This document shows positions 52,698 through 60,808 of a DNA stretch of 64,000 nt, in pieces; within the stretch, counting starts at the first letter, position 1; the number at the start of each line of letters is the position of its first letter. Source of the stretch: Actinacidiphila rubida (GTDB lineage Bacteria; Actinomycetota; Actinomycetes; Streptomycetales; Streptomycetaceae). The stretch spans positions 1-64,000 of the forward strand of contig NZ_FODD01000034.1 of the NCBI RefSeq assembly GCF_900110255.1. Reading direction: 5' to 3'. A model generated the notes under the pieces. That model saw nothing but the letters and a program-made list of their open reading frames with translations. It did not search any database and was not told the DNA's origin. The position numbers and the translations under genes were made by a program.

Positions 52698-53053
52698 AGC
52701 CGCGGCGAGCCCCGAACGGGGCCCGGGGCAGCGGTCGTTGGTGCGCCATCGGCCCCGCACCCGATGGCCGGGCGGCGGTGGTCGTCAGGCAGCCGACGAG
52801 CCGTCGCCGGCCGCCGCCAGGGACCCGGGCGGTCGACCCGGCCGTCAGCGGGTTCCGCCCGCCCGCGGTCCTGGGCGCACCCCTGGCGGGGGTCTTACCG
52901 CTCTGCTACCTTGCGTCCATGCCTCTTCTCTGTGCGTAGGCCGGACTCGCGCCGCCTCGACCCCGCCGACGGGCGCCCCCAGTGGGCGGTACCGGTGGGT
53001 GGGTGTGCGCATCGGTCCGTCCCGATCCGGCCTTTCGCAGAGAGAGCACTCCC

Positions 53054-54604
53054 ATGTCCTCGCCGTACCCGGCGGCACCTTCGTATGCCGCCGTCCTCCG
53101 CCTGCCCCACGCCCGACGCACCTTCGCCGCAGCCCTGTTCGGGCGTTCCGGGTACGGGGTGGTCTCCCTTTCCCTCGTCCTGGCCCTGTCCTCGGCGACC
53201 GGTTCGCTGGCGGCCGCCGGGCTGTTCGGCACCGAGTTCGCCGCCGTCTCCGTCGTGCTCGCCCCGGCCAGGGCCGGGCTCATCGACCGCTGGGGCGCGC
53301 GCCGCGCGCTGCCCTCACTCGCGCTGCCGTTCGCGGCCGCGCTGTTCACCCTGGCCGCCTGCGTCCACACGGCGGGCGCCCCGCGCTGGCTGCTCGCCGT
53401 GCTCGTGGCGGCCGTCGGCTCGTCGTGCCCGCCGCTCGGCCCGACGATGCGCACACTGTGGTCGGCGCTTGCGCCCGACGAGGCCACGCTGCAGCGGGCG
53501 TTCAGCCTGGACACGGTCGCCGAGGAACTGATCTTCCTGGCCGGCCCGCTGGTGGTCGTGGCCGTCCACCCGGTGCCGGGCCTGGTGCTCTCCGGCACGG
53601 TGATCGCCGTCGGCACACTGGTGATGGTGAGTTCGCCGGCCACCAGGCTGATCGCACCGGCGGCCAAGGCCGAACCGGCGCCACCGCTGCGGCTGTTGTC
53701 GCCCCAGGGAGCGGGAGTGCGCCGGGCCGCCGTCGCCGCGTTCGGCGTGGGCGTCTGCCTGGCCGCCGTCGAGCTCTTCGTGATCGCGGCGGCCGGCCGC
53801 GCCCACACACCGGCGGCCACCGGGTGGATCCTGGCCGCGCAGTCCGCGGGCAGCGCGCTCGGCGGCCTGCTCTACGGGCGGGTGCGCTGGACGCGCGACG
53901 CGGCAGCCCGGCTGCCGTACCTGCTGCTGGTGCTGGCCGCGCTGGTGGCCGCGACGGCCGCGGCACCCTCGCTGCTCCTCCTCGGGCTGTGCGTGGCCGC
54001 GTCCGGCTGCCTGACCGCGCCGGCCCTGTCCACCGCCTACCTGGCGGCCAGCCGCCAGGCCCCGGCGGGCACCGCGACCCGGGCCACCACCTGGGCCAAC
54101 TCCGCGATCAACGCGGGCTCTTCCGGAGGCGGCGCGCTCGCGGCGCTGCTGGTCGACCGGGCCACGCTGCCGCTCTGCTTCCTGGTCGCGGCCGCGGCCC
54201 CGGCGCTGGCGGCGGTCGCCGCCCGCAGCCGGCCGGCGGCGCGGCGCGCGACCGCGGGAGCGTCCGGGAGGCGCGCCCCGGCGGCGCCCGTGACGCCGAT
54301 CGCAGAGGTGCGTCAGGCGCGCGCGAGCGCCTCGCCCGGCCAGGCGGACGGGTCCGTCGACTCGGTCGGGGAGGACGGGACTGCCGGCCCGATCGGGACC
54401 GACGGCGCTCCGCGCGCCATCGGCGCGGGCACCACCGCGGACGGGTCCAGCGCGAGCACCACCGCGAACGGGTTCGGAACGGACGACGCTGCCGGTGCCG
54501 TAGGCGCGGGCACCACCGCGGACGCGTTCGGCGGGGGCAGCGCTGCAGGCACCGTCGGCGCGGGCACCACCGCGAGCACGGTCAGAGCGGGCGTCCGGGA
54601 GTGA
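53054..54604 (+). CDS. MFS transporter with repetitive C-terminal tail
   Basis: 516 residues from an ATG at 53054 (AGAGAG about 8 bases upstream). About 12 helices; RSGYGVVSLSLVLALSSATG and LLYGRVRWTRDAAARLPYLL fit the actinobacterial MFS group. The last 90 residues are a hydrophilic tail with repeated GAGTTAD/AS units, not seen in ordinary MFS proteins. Its 3' end overlaps the convergent TetR gene by 23 bases. Confidence 0.85.
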   Translation: MSSPYPAAPSYAAVLRLPHARRTFAAALFGRSGYGVVSLSLVLALSSATGSLAAAGLFGTEFAAVSVVLAPARAGLIDRWGARRALPSLALPFAAALFTLAACVHTAGAPRWLLAVLVAAVGSSCPPLGPTMRTLWSALAPDEATLQRAFSLDTVAEELIFLAGPLVVVAVHPVPGLVLSGTVIAVGTLVMVSSPATRLIAPAAKAEPAPPLRLLSPQGAGVRRAAVAAFGVGVCLAAVELFVIAAAGRAHTPAATGWILAAQSAGSALGGLLYGRVRWTRDAAARLPYLLLVLAALVAATAAAPSLLLLGLCVAASGCLTAPALSTAYLAASRQAPAGTATRATTWANSAINAGSSGGGALAALLVDRATLPLCFLVAAAAPALAAVAARSRPAARRATAGASGRRAPAAPVTPIAEVRQARASASPGQADGSVDSVGEDGTAGPIGTDGAPRAIGAGTTADGSSASTTANGFGTDDAAGAVGAGTTADAFGGGSAAGTVGAGTTASTVRAGVRE

Positions 54605-55187
54605 GCACTGCCGCCAGTGCGGGCGCGTACAGCTCCTCGACCTGCTCGGGAGCGAGCGCCAGCACGGGCGGCAGGCGCAGTAGGTAGCGGGCCAGCGCGA
54701 GCCCCAGCAACTGAGCCGACAGCAGGGCCGCCCGGGCCGGAGCGTCCGGTCCGGGCGGCAGCGCGGCCAGCACCGCGGGCGCGACCTGGCGGGCGAACAC
54801 GTCCCGCATCCGCGCCGCCGCCTGGTCGTTGGTGACCGCCGAGCGCAGCAGCACCAGCAGCGCGTCGTCGGTCGGGTCGCCCTCCCAGCGGTCGAGGAAG
54901 TGCCGGACGAAGAGCGCCGGGACGTCGTCCGGCGGCACGTCGCGGACGTCGGGCAGCTTGAGGTCGATCGCCAGGGCGGCCTCGAACAGCTGCTCCTTGC
55001 TGCCGAAGTAGCGCATCACCATCGACGCGTCGATGCCGGCGTCGCCGGCCACGCCCCGGATGGTCGTGCGCTCGTAGCCGTGTTCCGCGAAGCGGGCCCG
55101 GGCGGCGGCCAGGATCGCGGCCTTGGTCGCCTCCGAGGTGCGGCGCGGCCGGTCGGCCGGGGGTTCCGCCAGGGGTTCGGACGTCAT
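54582..55187 (-). CDS. TetR-family transcriptional regulator
   Basis: 201 residues from an ATG at 55187. N-terminal HTH: ATKAAILAAARARFAEHGYE, TTIRGVAGDAGIDASMVMRY FGSKEQLFEAALA. The C-terminal ligand domain is TetR_C-like. Divergent from an FAD monooxygenase with a cluster of GTTGRC half-sites between them, so it probably represses itself and that gene. Confidence 0.92.
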   Translation of the reverse strand: MTSEPLAEPPADRPRRTSEATKAAILAAARARFAEHGYERTTIRGVAGDAGIDASMVMRYFGSKEQLFEAALAIDLKLPDVRDVPPDDVPALFVRHFLDRWEGDPTDDALLVLLRSAVTNDQAAARMRDVFARQVAPAVLAALPPGPDAPARAALLSAQLLGLALARYLLRLPPVLALAPEQVEELYAPALAAVLTPGRPL

Positions 55188-55272
55188 GTCAACAACTGTA
55201 GGCCAACACCCGTTGACACGCCAGACCCGGCCGATCCACTCTGTCAACAGACGTTGGCCAACGAGCGTTGGC
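55187..55272. promoter_or_regulatory. Cluster of TetR-type half-sites
   Basis: The perfect palindrome CGTTGGCCAACG lies at 55252-55263. An outer inverted pair TGTCAAC/GTTGACA flanks 55187-55218. Further GTCAAC and CGTTGGCC copies give about seven related half-sites in 86 bases, between the divergent TetR and monooxygenase genes. Confidence 0.65.
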
Positions 55273-55294
55273 CTCACCGCGAAGGGGGCATCCC

Positions 55295-56428
55295 ATGACC
55301 AGCCGCACGCTTCCCGCCACCACCCGCGTCGCGATCGTCGGCGCCGGCCCGACCGGGCTGGCCCTCGCCGTGACCCTCGCCGGGGCGGGGGTGGACTTCG
55401 TCCTGCTCGACCAGCAGGCCGAGGGCGCCAACACCTCCCGCGCGGCCGTCGTCCACGCCCGCACCCTGGAGGTGCTGGACACGCTCGGCGCGTCGGCCGA
55501 GCTGATGCGGCGGGGCCTGGTCGTCGACCGCTTCACCGTCCGCGACGGGCGCCGGGCGCTGGCCCGGCTCTCCTTCGCGAAGCTGCCCACCCCGCACCCG
55601 TACACGCTGATGGTTCCGCAGAGCGAGACCGAGGACGTGCTGCTGGGGCGCCTGCGCGAGCTGGGCGGGGACGTCCAGCGCCCGTACGAGGTGGCGGCCG
55701 CCGAGCAGGACGCGGACGGCGTCACGCTGACCATGGCGACCGGCGAGACGCTGCGGGCGGCGTACGCGGTGGGCGCGGACGGCATGCACAGCGCGATCCG
55801 GGCGGCGGCCGGGATCGGCTTCACCGGCGGCTCGTACGGGCAGTCGTTCGTGCTCGCCGACGTCATCATGGACTGGGCCCCCGGCCGGGACGAGGTGTCG
55901 CTGACCTTCCACGCGGACGGCCTGGTCGTCGTCGCCCCGCTGCCGCACGGCCACTACCGGATCGTCGCGGTCGTCGACGAGGCGCCGGCCGCGCCGGACC
56001 GCGCCTACGTGCGGGCGCTGCTCGACGCCCGGGCGCCGGGGCAGGCGCGGGTCGCCGAGGTGGTGTGGGGCTCGCGGTTCCGCGTCCACCACCGTGTGGC
56101 CGACGCCTACCGCGCCGGGCGCCTGCTGCTGGCCGGGGACGCGGCGCACGTGCACAGCCCGGCGGGCGGCCAGGGCATGAACACCGGCATCCAGGACGCC
56201 TACGCCCTCGGGCGCGCGCTCGCGGAGGACCGGCTCGACGGGTACGAAGCGCTGCGGCGGCCGGTCGCCCAGCGGGTGGTGGCCTTCACCGACCGCATGA
56301 CGCGGCTGGCGACGGTGCGGCGGCCCGCGGCGCGGGGCGTGCGGAACGTGGTGCTTCCCGTGGTCAGCCGGGTGCCGGCGTTCCGCCGTCGCCTGACCAC
56401 GGAGCTGGCCGAGCTCAACTACCGGTGA
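55295..56428 (+). CDS. FAD-dependent monooxygenase (aromatic hydroxylase-like)
   Basis: 377 residues. VAIVGAGPTGLALAVTLAGA (GxGxxG), GADGMHSAIRAAAGI (DG motif) and LLAGDAAHVHSPAGGQGMNT (GD motif) define the PheA/TetX-like flavoprotein monooxygenases. It lacks the C-terminal thioredoxin-like domain of phenol hydroxylases. Probably acts on an aromatic or drug-like compound, induced through the divergent TetR regulator. Confidence 0.92.
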   Translation: MTSRTLPATTRVAIVGAGPTGLALAVTLAGAGVDFVLLDQQAEGANTSRAAVVHARTLEVLDTLGASAELMRRGLVVDRFTVRDGRRALARLSFAKLPTPHPYTLMVPQSETEDVLLGRLRELGGDVQRPYEVAAAEQDADGVTLTMATGETLRAAYAVGADGMHSAIRAAAGIGFTGGSYGQSFVLADVIMDWAPGRDEVSLTFHADGLVVVAPLPHGHYRIVAVVDEAPAAPDRAYVRALLDARAPGQARVAEVVWGSRFRVHHRVADAYRAGRLLLAGDAAHVHSPAGGQGMNTGIQDAYALGRALAEDRLDGYEALRRPVAQRVVAFTDRMTRLATVRRPAARGVRNVVLPVVSRVPAFRRRLTTELAELNYR

Positions 56429-56582
56429 GGAAGCCGACCTTCACCCGATCGGGTGAGCCCGGGACGGCCCTGGCCGGGCCCGCCGGGGCCGTGCTCGAGA
56501 AGGGCTCGCGAGCCGGGGGTCGCGCGGCCCACAAGGTGGACAGGTCGGATGCGGACCCCCGGCGCCGGGTTACCGTTGCCGC

Positions 56583-56969
56583 ATGCACGTGAGCCAGCAC
56601 CAGCCGTCGAGCGGGCCCGAGCCGAAGCCGGGTACCGACGGGAAGCGCTCGCTGTACGTGCCGGTCAGGCGGGGGCCGGCGGGTTCCGTGGTCCGGCTGT
56701 GGCGCACGCCGTTCGGCACGCGCACGGCCGTGGCCTTCACCTCCGACCGGCGGCTGCGGTCCGTTCTCGGACCCACCCAGCCGTGGATCCGCCTCTCCGA
56801 GGCGGCACTCCGCCGCATGGTGGAGCCCCTCGGCGCGATCCTCCTGACGATCGACCCCCTCCTCACCGCCCGCCCCCCGGCGTCCTGGTCCACCCCCGCC
56901 GACGCCCCTGCCTCGGCCTCCGCCTCCGGCGCCGCCGACCCCACCGAACCCGAGGCGGCGACTCCGTAG
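56583..56969 (+). CDS. SAV_915-family protein
   Basis: 128 residues. RSLYVPVRRGPAGSVVRLWR and TRTAVAFTSDRRLRSVLGPT are the characteristic start of the small SAV_915-like proteins common in Streptomyces; the C-terminus is Ala/Pro-rich and disordered. Function unknown, often near regulatory genes. Confidence 0.75.
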   Translation: MHVSQHQPSSGPEPKPGTDGKRSLYVPVRRGPAGSVVRLWRTPFGTRTAVAFTSDRRLRSVLGPTQPWIRLSEAALRRMVEPLGAILLTIDPLLTARPPASWSTPADAPASASASGAADPTEPEAATP

Positions 56970-56999
56970 CCGCCTGGCCCAGCGAAAGCGCATCGGCCC

Positions 57000-57278
57000 G
57001 TGAAGGTCTACCCCCTCTGGCACATCGGCCATCAGAACGAAGCCGGCCCCAACGGCGAGACGATTCACCTGGACGACGGGGGCGTGTTCATCGACGAGCA
57101 GGACGGTGACGACGTCAAGCTGCTCGGCATCTACTCCTCCGAGGCCGCGGCGGAAAAGCGGATGCGCCGCGCGCGCCATCTACAGGGCTTCGTCGATGAG
57201 CCGGACTGTTTCCAGATCGGAGAGTACGACGTCGACGAGGACCACTGGACCGAGGGCTTCGTCCGCGTGCCGGACTAG
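57000..57278 (+). CDS. Small protein, DUF7336-like
   Basis: 92 residues, GTG start. KVYPLWHIGHQNEAGPNGET and VKLLGIYSSEAAAEKRMRRA then FQIGEYDVDEDHWTEGFV match the DUF7336-type proteins that begin with a (V/Y)xLxH motif. It lies 30 bases after the SAV_915-like gene and may be in the same unit. Function unknown. Confidence 0.75.
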   Translation: MKVYPLWHIGHQNEAGPNGETIHLDDGGVFIDEQDGDDVKLLGIYSSEAAAEKRMRRARHLQGFVDEPDCFQIGEYDVDEDHWTEGFVRVPD

Positions 57279-57431
57279 ACCCTCGGGCGAGCGAGCCTGC
57301 GGGGGCGGACCCTTCACGCCGCATCGCTGAGCGTTCTTCCTCCCCGGCGCGCCCCCCCGGGGGGGACCTGGTGGCCACGCGCCCCGGGCGAGCGGAACGG
57401 TTCGGCCCGACGGGGCCGGATCTTGCGGGCG

Positions 57432-57680
57432 CTACACGCTGTGCGGCACCGCGTGAATCTCGTTCGGCGCGTGACCCGCGCGTTCGTGGACGCGCTGCAC
57501 CGCGTCGGCGGACGGCGCCTCCGAGAGACAGAAGACGTCGCCGGACGCGGGGTCCGCCCAGGCGCGCTGGAAGTCCACGCCTTCCGACCCCTGCACCGCG
57601 AGGTCCGCGGCGTGCGCTTCCTGGAGCTGCTCGGCGGTGATGCCCTTCATCCCGTGGTGGACATCCATGAACATGGCCAT
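57432..57680 (-). CDS. SCO4226-family nickel-binding protein (DUF4242)
   Basis: 82 residues. MFMDVHHGMKGITAEQLQEA, QRAWADPASGDVFCLSEAPS and VHERAGHAPNEIHAVPHS closely follow SCO4226 of S. coelicolor, a small ferredoxin-like dimer reported to bind nickel. His residues at the expected places are conserved. Physiological role unclear. Confidence 0.88.
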   Translation of the reverse strand: MAMFMDVHHGMKGITAEQLQEAHAADLAVQGSEGVDFQRAWADPASGDVFCLSEAPSADAVQRVHERAGHAPNEIHAVPHSV

Positions 57681-57892
57681 GGCGTCTCACTCCTCCGCTC
57701 TCTGGCCTGTCGTTCCCCTCCATAGTGCGCCCCTTTGTCCTCCCTCGCCCATGGCGACCTCGTGAGGCCGGCCGGGACCAGGCGGAAGAGGCCTGCGGCC
57801 GACACCGAACCCCCGGCGCCCCGCACGCACTCGGGGACGACCCCGCCGCCATGACGCGCCCGCGAGCGCTCTACCAGAGCGGCCGGCGCCGC

Positions 57893-58735
57893 TCACGGCG
57901 CCGGCTGCACGTCACCGAGCATCTGCGCCGGCACCTCGCCGCGGCCGGCGAGGTCGCCCGGGGGGATGCCCGGGTGGTGGCCGCGGGCGGGGCGGCCCGC
58001 GGGGTCGGGGGCGACGTCGAGGGTGAGGCGGGAGACGATGCGGTAGCGGTCACCGCGGTAGACGGAGTGCACGTACTCCACGGGCCGGCCCGTGTCGTCG
58101 CAGGTGAGGCGCTCGAAGAGGAGCGCGGGCGAGAGGACGGGGACGCCGATGAGACGGGCCTCCTCCTCGTTGGTGACCGTCGGCTCGATCGACTGCACGG
58201 CCTCGCGGACGCGCAGCCCGTGCCGGTCCCGCAGCAGCTCGTAGAAGTCGCCGGCCTCCATGTCGGCGGGGCGCAGACCGGGCACGAGGACGGCCGGGAC
58301 GTGCAGGTACTCGATGGCCATCGGCTCGCCGTCGACGAGCCGGAGCCGTGCGATGTACGCGATCTCCGCGGCCGGCGAGATCCGCAGCCGGCGACCGACC
58401 CGCGCCCCGGCCCGCACCGTCGTGAACTCCAGGACCCGGCTGGCCCAGGTGCCGGACGCCTGCGGCAGGCGGTGGCCGTCGCGGTCCGGCGCCAGCTCCT
58501 GGGTGATCTTCGCGCGAGCCACGAACATGCCGCGTCCGTGCTCGCGGACCAGCAGCCCGGTGGCGACCAGTTCGTCCACCGCCGAGCGCAACGTCGGCCG
58601 GGACACGCCGAGTTGCTCGCACAGGACGCGTTCGGAGGGAATGGGGTCGCCGGGGGCGCGCGCCTCGACGAGTTCCATCAGGTGCTCGCGGACCCGTTCG
58701 CGTTTCAGCGGAGAGCGCCCCGGCTCGCTGACCAT
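57893..58735 (-). CDS. GntR/HutC-family regulator with UTRA domain (DasR-like)
   Basis: 280 residues. N-terminal winged helix: PIPSERVLCEQLGVSRPTLR SAVDELVATGLLVREHGRG; the UTRA effector domain follows (VLEFTTVRAGARVGRRLRIS, YEYVHSVYRG-like end). This is the architecture of DasR, the N-acetylglucosamine regulator. It is divergent from a GH20 hexosaminidase with ACCAG/CTGGT palindromes between, so it likely controls amino sugar use. Confidence 0.9.
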   Translation of the reverse strand: MVSEPGRSPLKRERVREHLMELVEARAPGDPIPSERVLCEQLGVSRPTLRSAVDELVATGLLVREHGRGMFVARAKITQELAPDRDGHRLPQASGTWASRVLEFTTVRAGARVGRRLRISPAAEIAYIARLRLVDGEPMAIEYLHVPAVLVPGLRPADMEAGDFYELLRDRHGLRVREAVQSIEPTVTNEEEARLIGVPVLSPALLFERLTCDDTGRPVEYVHSVYRGDRYRIVSRLTLDVAPDPAGRPARGHHPGIPPGDLAGRGEVPAQMLGDVQPAP

Positions 58736-58814
58736 GACGTGGTGCCCCTTCCGCGGGCCTCCCGGGCTGCCCCGGCTGCTGTCGCCCCGAGGTTAGCCAG
58801 ATACTGACCAGTTG

Positions 58815-58959
58815 ACCAGGACTGGTGAGACATCCGGCAGGCGCACCGGACCAGTTGGCCGACGCTCACGCCGAACACCGTTTCACGCCCGGCCTCTTGA
58901 CGGCCCGACCGGCTTCTGCCACCTTCACTTACCAGCTGCATACCAGTTGGCAAGTGGTA
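58815..58959. promoter_or_regulatory. GntR-type operators between regulator and GH20
   Basis: ACCAG-GA-CTGGT (58815-58826) is a perfect palindrome, and TACCAGTTGGCAAGTGGTA (58941-58959) is an 8-3-8 palindrome with one mismatch; further ACCAGTT half-sites at 58808, 58850 and 58931. The cores resemble the ACTGGTC arms of DasR-type sites. They flank both divergent promoters. Confidence 0.7.
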
Positions 58960-58988
58960 AGGTCCGCCCGCCTCGAGGAGAGCGCTCC

Positions 58989-60614
58989 GTGATCGTTCCA
59001 CGCCCCACCCTGCTGACCCGTCTGCCGGGCCGTTTCACCTTCGACGCGGCCACCGCCGTGCACGCGTCCGGTGACGCGGTCGGGGCCGCCCGGCTGCTGC
59101 GCACCCTGCTCGCGCCGGCCACCGGACTGCCTCTGGCGGCGGCCGCGGACGGCGCGGTGGTCCTCGCCGTCGACCCGGGCCTCGGCGCCCTGGGCGCCGA
59201 GGGATACGAGCTGACCGTCGGTCCCGACACGGTGCGTCTGCGCGCCGGGCGGCCCGAGGGACTGCTGCGCGGTGTCCAGACACTGCGCCAGCTCCTGCCC
59301 GCACAGGCCCTGTCGGACCGCCCGGTGGCCGGAGTGGCGTGGGAGGTGCCGTGCGTGCGGATCACGGACGTGCCGCACTCGGCGTGGCGGGGCGCGCTGA
59401 TCGACGTGGCCAGGCGCTTCCAACCCCTGTCGTTCCTGCGGCGGTTCACCGATCTGCTGGCGCTGCACAAGCTGAACGTGCTGCATCTGCACCTGACCGA
59501 CGACCAGGGCTGGCGGATGCCGGTCCCCGCGTTGCCGCGCCTCACCGAGGTCGGCGGGGTGCGGGCCCGGTCGATGCTCGGCCGGGCCGGCAGCGGCCGC
59601 TTCGACGACGTGCCGCACGCCGGCGCGTACACGACGGCCGAGCTGCGGGAGCTGGTCGCGTACGCGGCCGAGCGCGGTGTGACCGTGGTGCCGGAGATCG
59701 AGATGCCCGGGCACGTACGCGCGGCCCTGGCCGCGTACCCGGAGCTGGGCAACGTGCCGGGACGCCGCCTGGACGTGTGGACCGAGTGGGGCGTGTGCGA
59801 GCAGGTGCTCGGCATGCACGACGGGGCGCTGGAGTTCTGCCGCACCGTGCTCGGCGAGGTGATGGACGTCTTCCCGTCGCGGTACGTGCACGTCGGTGGC
59901 GACGAGTGCCCCGTCACCGAGTGGGAGCAGAGCCCCGCCGCCCGGGCGCGCGCCGCCGAGCTGGGCCTGGCGGCGCCGAAGGCCCTGCAGGGCTGGTTCA
60001 TGGGCCGGATCGGCGCGTTCCTGCTGGCGTCGGGGCGCACGCCCACGTGCTGGGCGGAGGACTCGGGCACGCTGCCCCGGGAGTTCACCGTGATGCCGTG
60101 GCGCGACGCCGCGCACGGCCTGGCGGCGGCCCGCCGTGGCCACGACGTGGTGATGGCCCCGCATCGCGCCACGTATCTGGACTACCCGCAGACCGCCCAC
60201 CCGGCCGAACCGCTCGGCCAGGCGGGCGAGGTGGTCGACGTCGCGGCCGTGCACCGCGGCAGCGGCCCCCCGCCGTGGGAGCCCGAGGCTGCCGCCCGGG
60301 TGCTGGGCACGCAGGCCGCACTGTGGACCGAGTTCGTGCCGACCGCCGAACACGCCGAGTACCTGCTGTTCCCGCGCCTGGCGGCGCTCGCCGACCGGGC
60401 CTGGAACCCGGCCGGTGACTGGACCGCGGACGTCCTGCCCGCCCTGCACGCGCACGCCGCCCGGCTGGCCGCCCTGGGCGTCCGCACCGGGCACCTGCCG
60501 CCGCTCCCGGGCGACGCGCCCACGCCCGTCCGCCCGCCCGCGTCCCCGGCGGACACCGGACCCGCGTCCGGATCCGCACCTGAACCCGGGCCCGTTGCCG
60601 GGTCCCGGCGCTAG
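58989..60614 (+). CDS. Beta-N-acetylhexosaminidase, GH20
   Basis: 541 residues, GTG start with GAGGAG upstream. Domain 2-like N-terminus, then a TIM barrel with LHLHLTDDQGWRMP, PEIEMPGHVRAALAAYPELG and HVGGDECPVTEW, where D-E is the catalytic pair of GH20. GTQAALWTEFV closes the site. No signal peptide, so it probably acts inside the cell on imported chitobiose or GlcNAc conjugates. The last 50 residues are Pro-rich. Confidence 0.95.
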   Translation: MIVPRPTLLTRLPGRFTFDAATAVHASGDAVGAARLLRTLLAPATGLPLAAAADGAVVLAVDPGLGALGAEGYELTVGPDTVRLRAGRPEGLLRGVQTLRQLLPAQALSDRPVAGVAWEVPCVRITDVPHSAWRGALIDVARRFQPLSFLRRFTDLLALHKLNVLHLHLTDDQGWRMPVPALPRLTEVGGVRARSMLGRAGSGRFDDVPHAGAYTTAELRELVAYAAERGVTVVPEIEMPGHVRAALAAYPELGNVPGRRLDVWTEWGVCEQVLGMHDGALEFCRTVLGEVMDVFPSRYVHVGGDECPVTEWEQSPAARARAAELGLAAPKALQGWFMGRIGAFLLASGRTPTCWAEDSGTLPREFTVMPWRDAAHGLAAARRGHDVVMAPHRATYLDYPQTAHPAEPLGQAGEVVDVAAVHRGSGPPPWEPEAAARVLGTQAALWTEFVPTAEHAEYLLFPRLAALADRAWNPAGDWTADVLPALHAHAARLAALGVRTGHLPPLPGDAPTPVRPPASPADTGPASGSAPEPGPVAGSRR

Positions 60615-60808
60615 CCGGGTCCCACGGCCCGCGAACGGCTCCGCGTCCGACCCTCCTCCGCCCTCCGGGGACGGAGCCGGACACGGCGCCGCACCCGCAC
60701 CACCGGCTCCACCCCGCACCGGCACCACCGGCTCCACCCCGCACCGGAAGACCTGGGCCCGCGTCACGCGGGCCCGCCGCACGCCCCCCACCTCCGAAAG
60801 GGATGACC

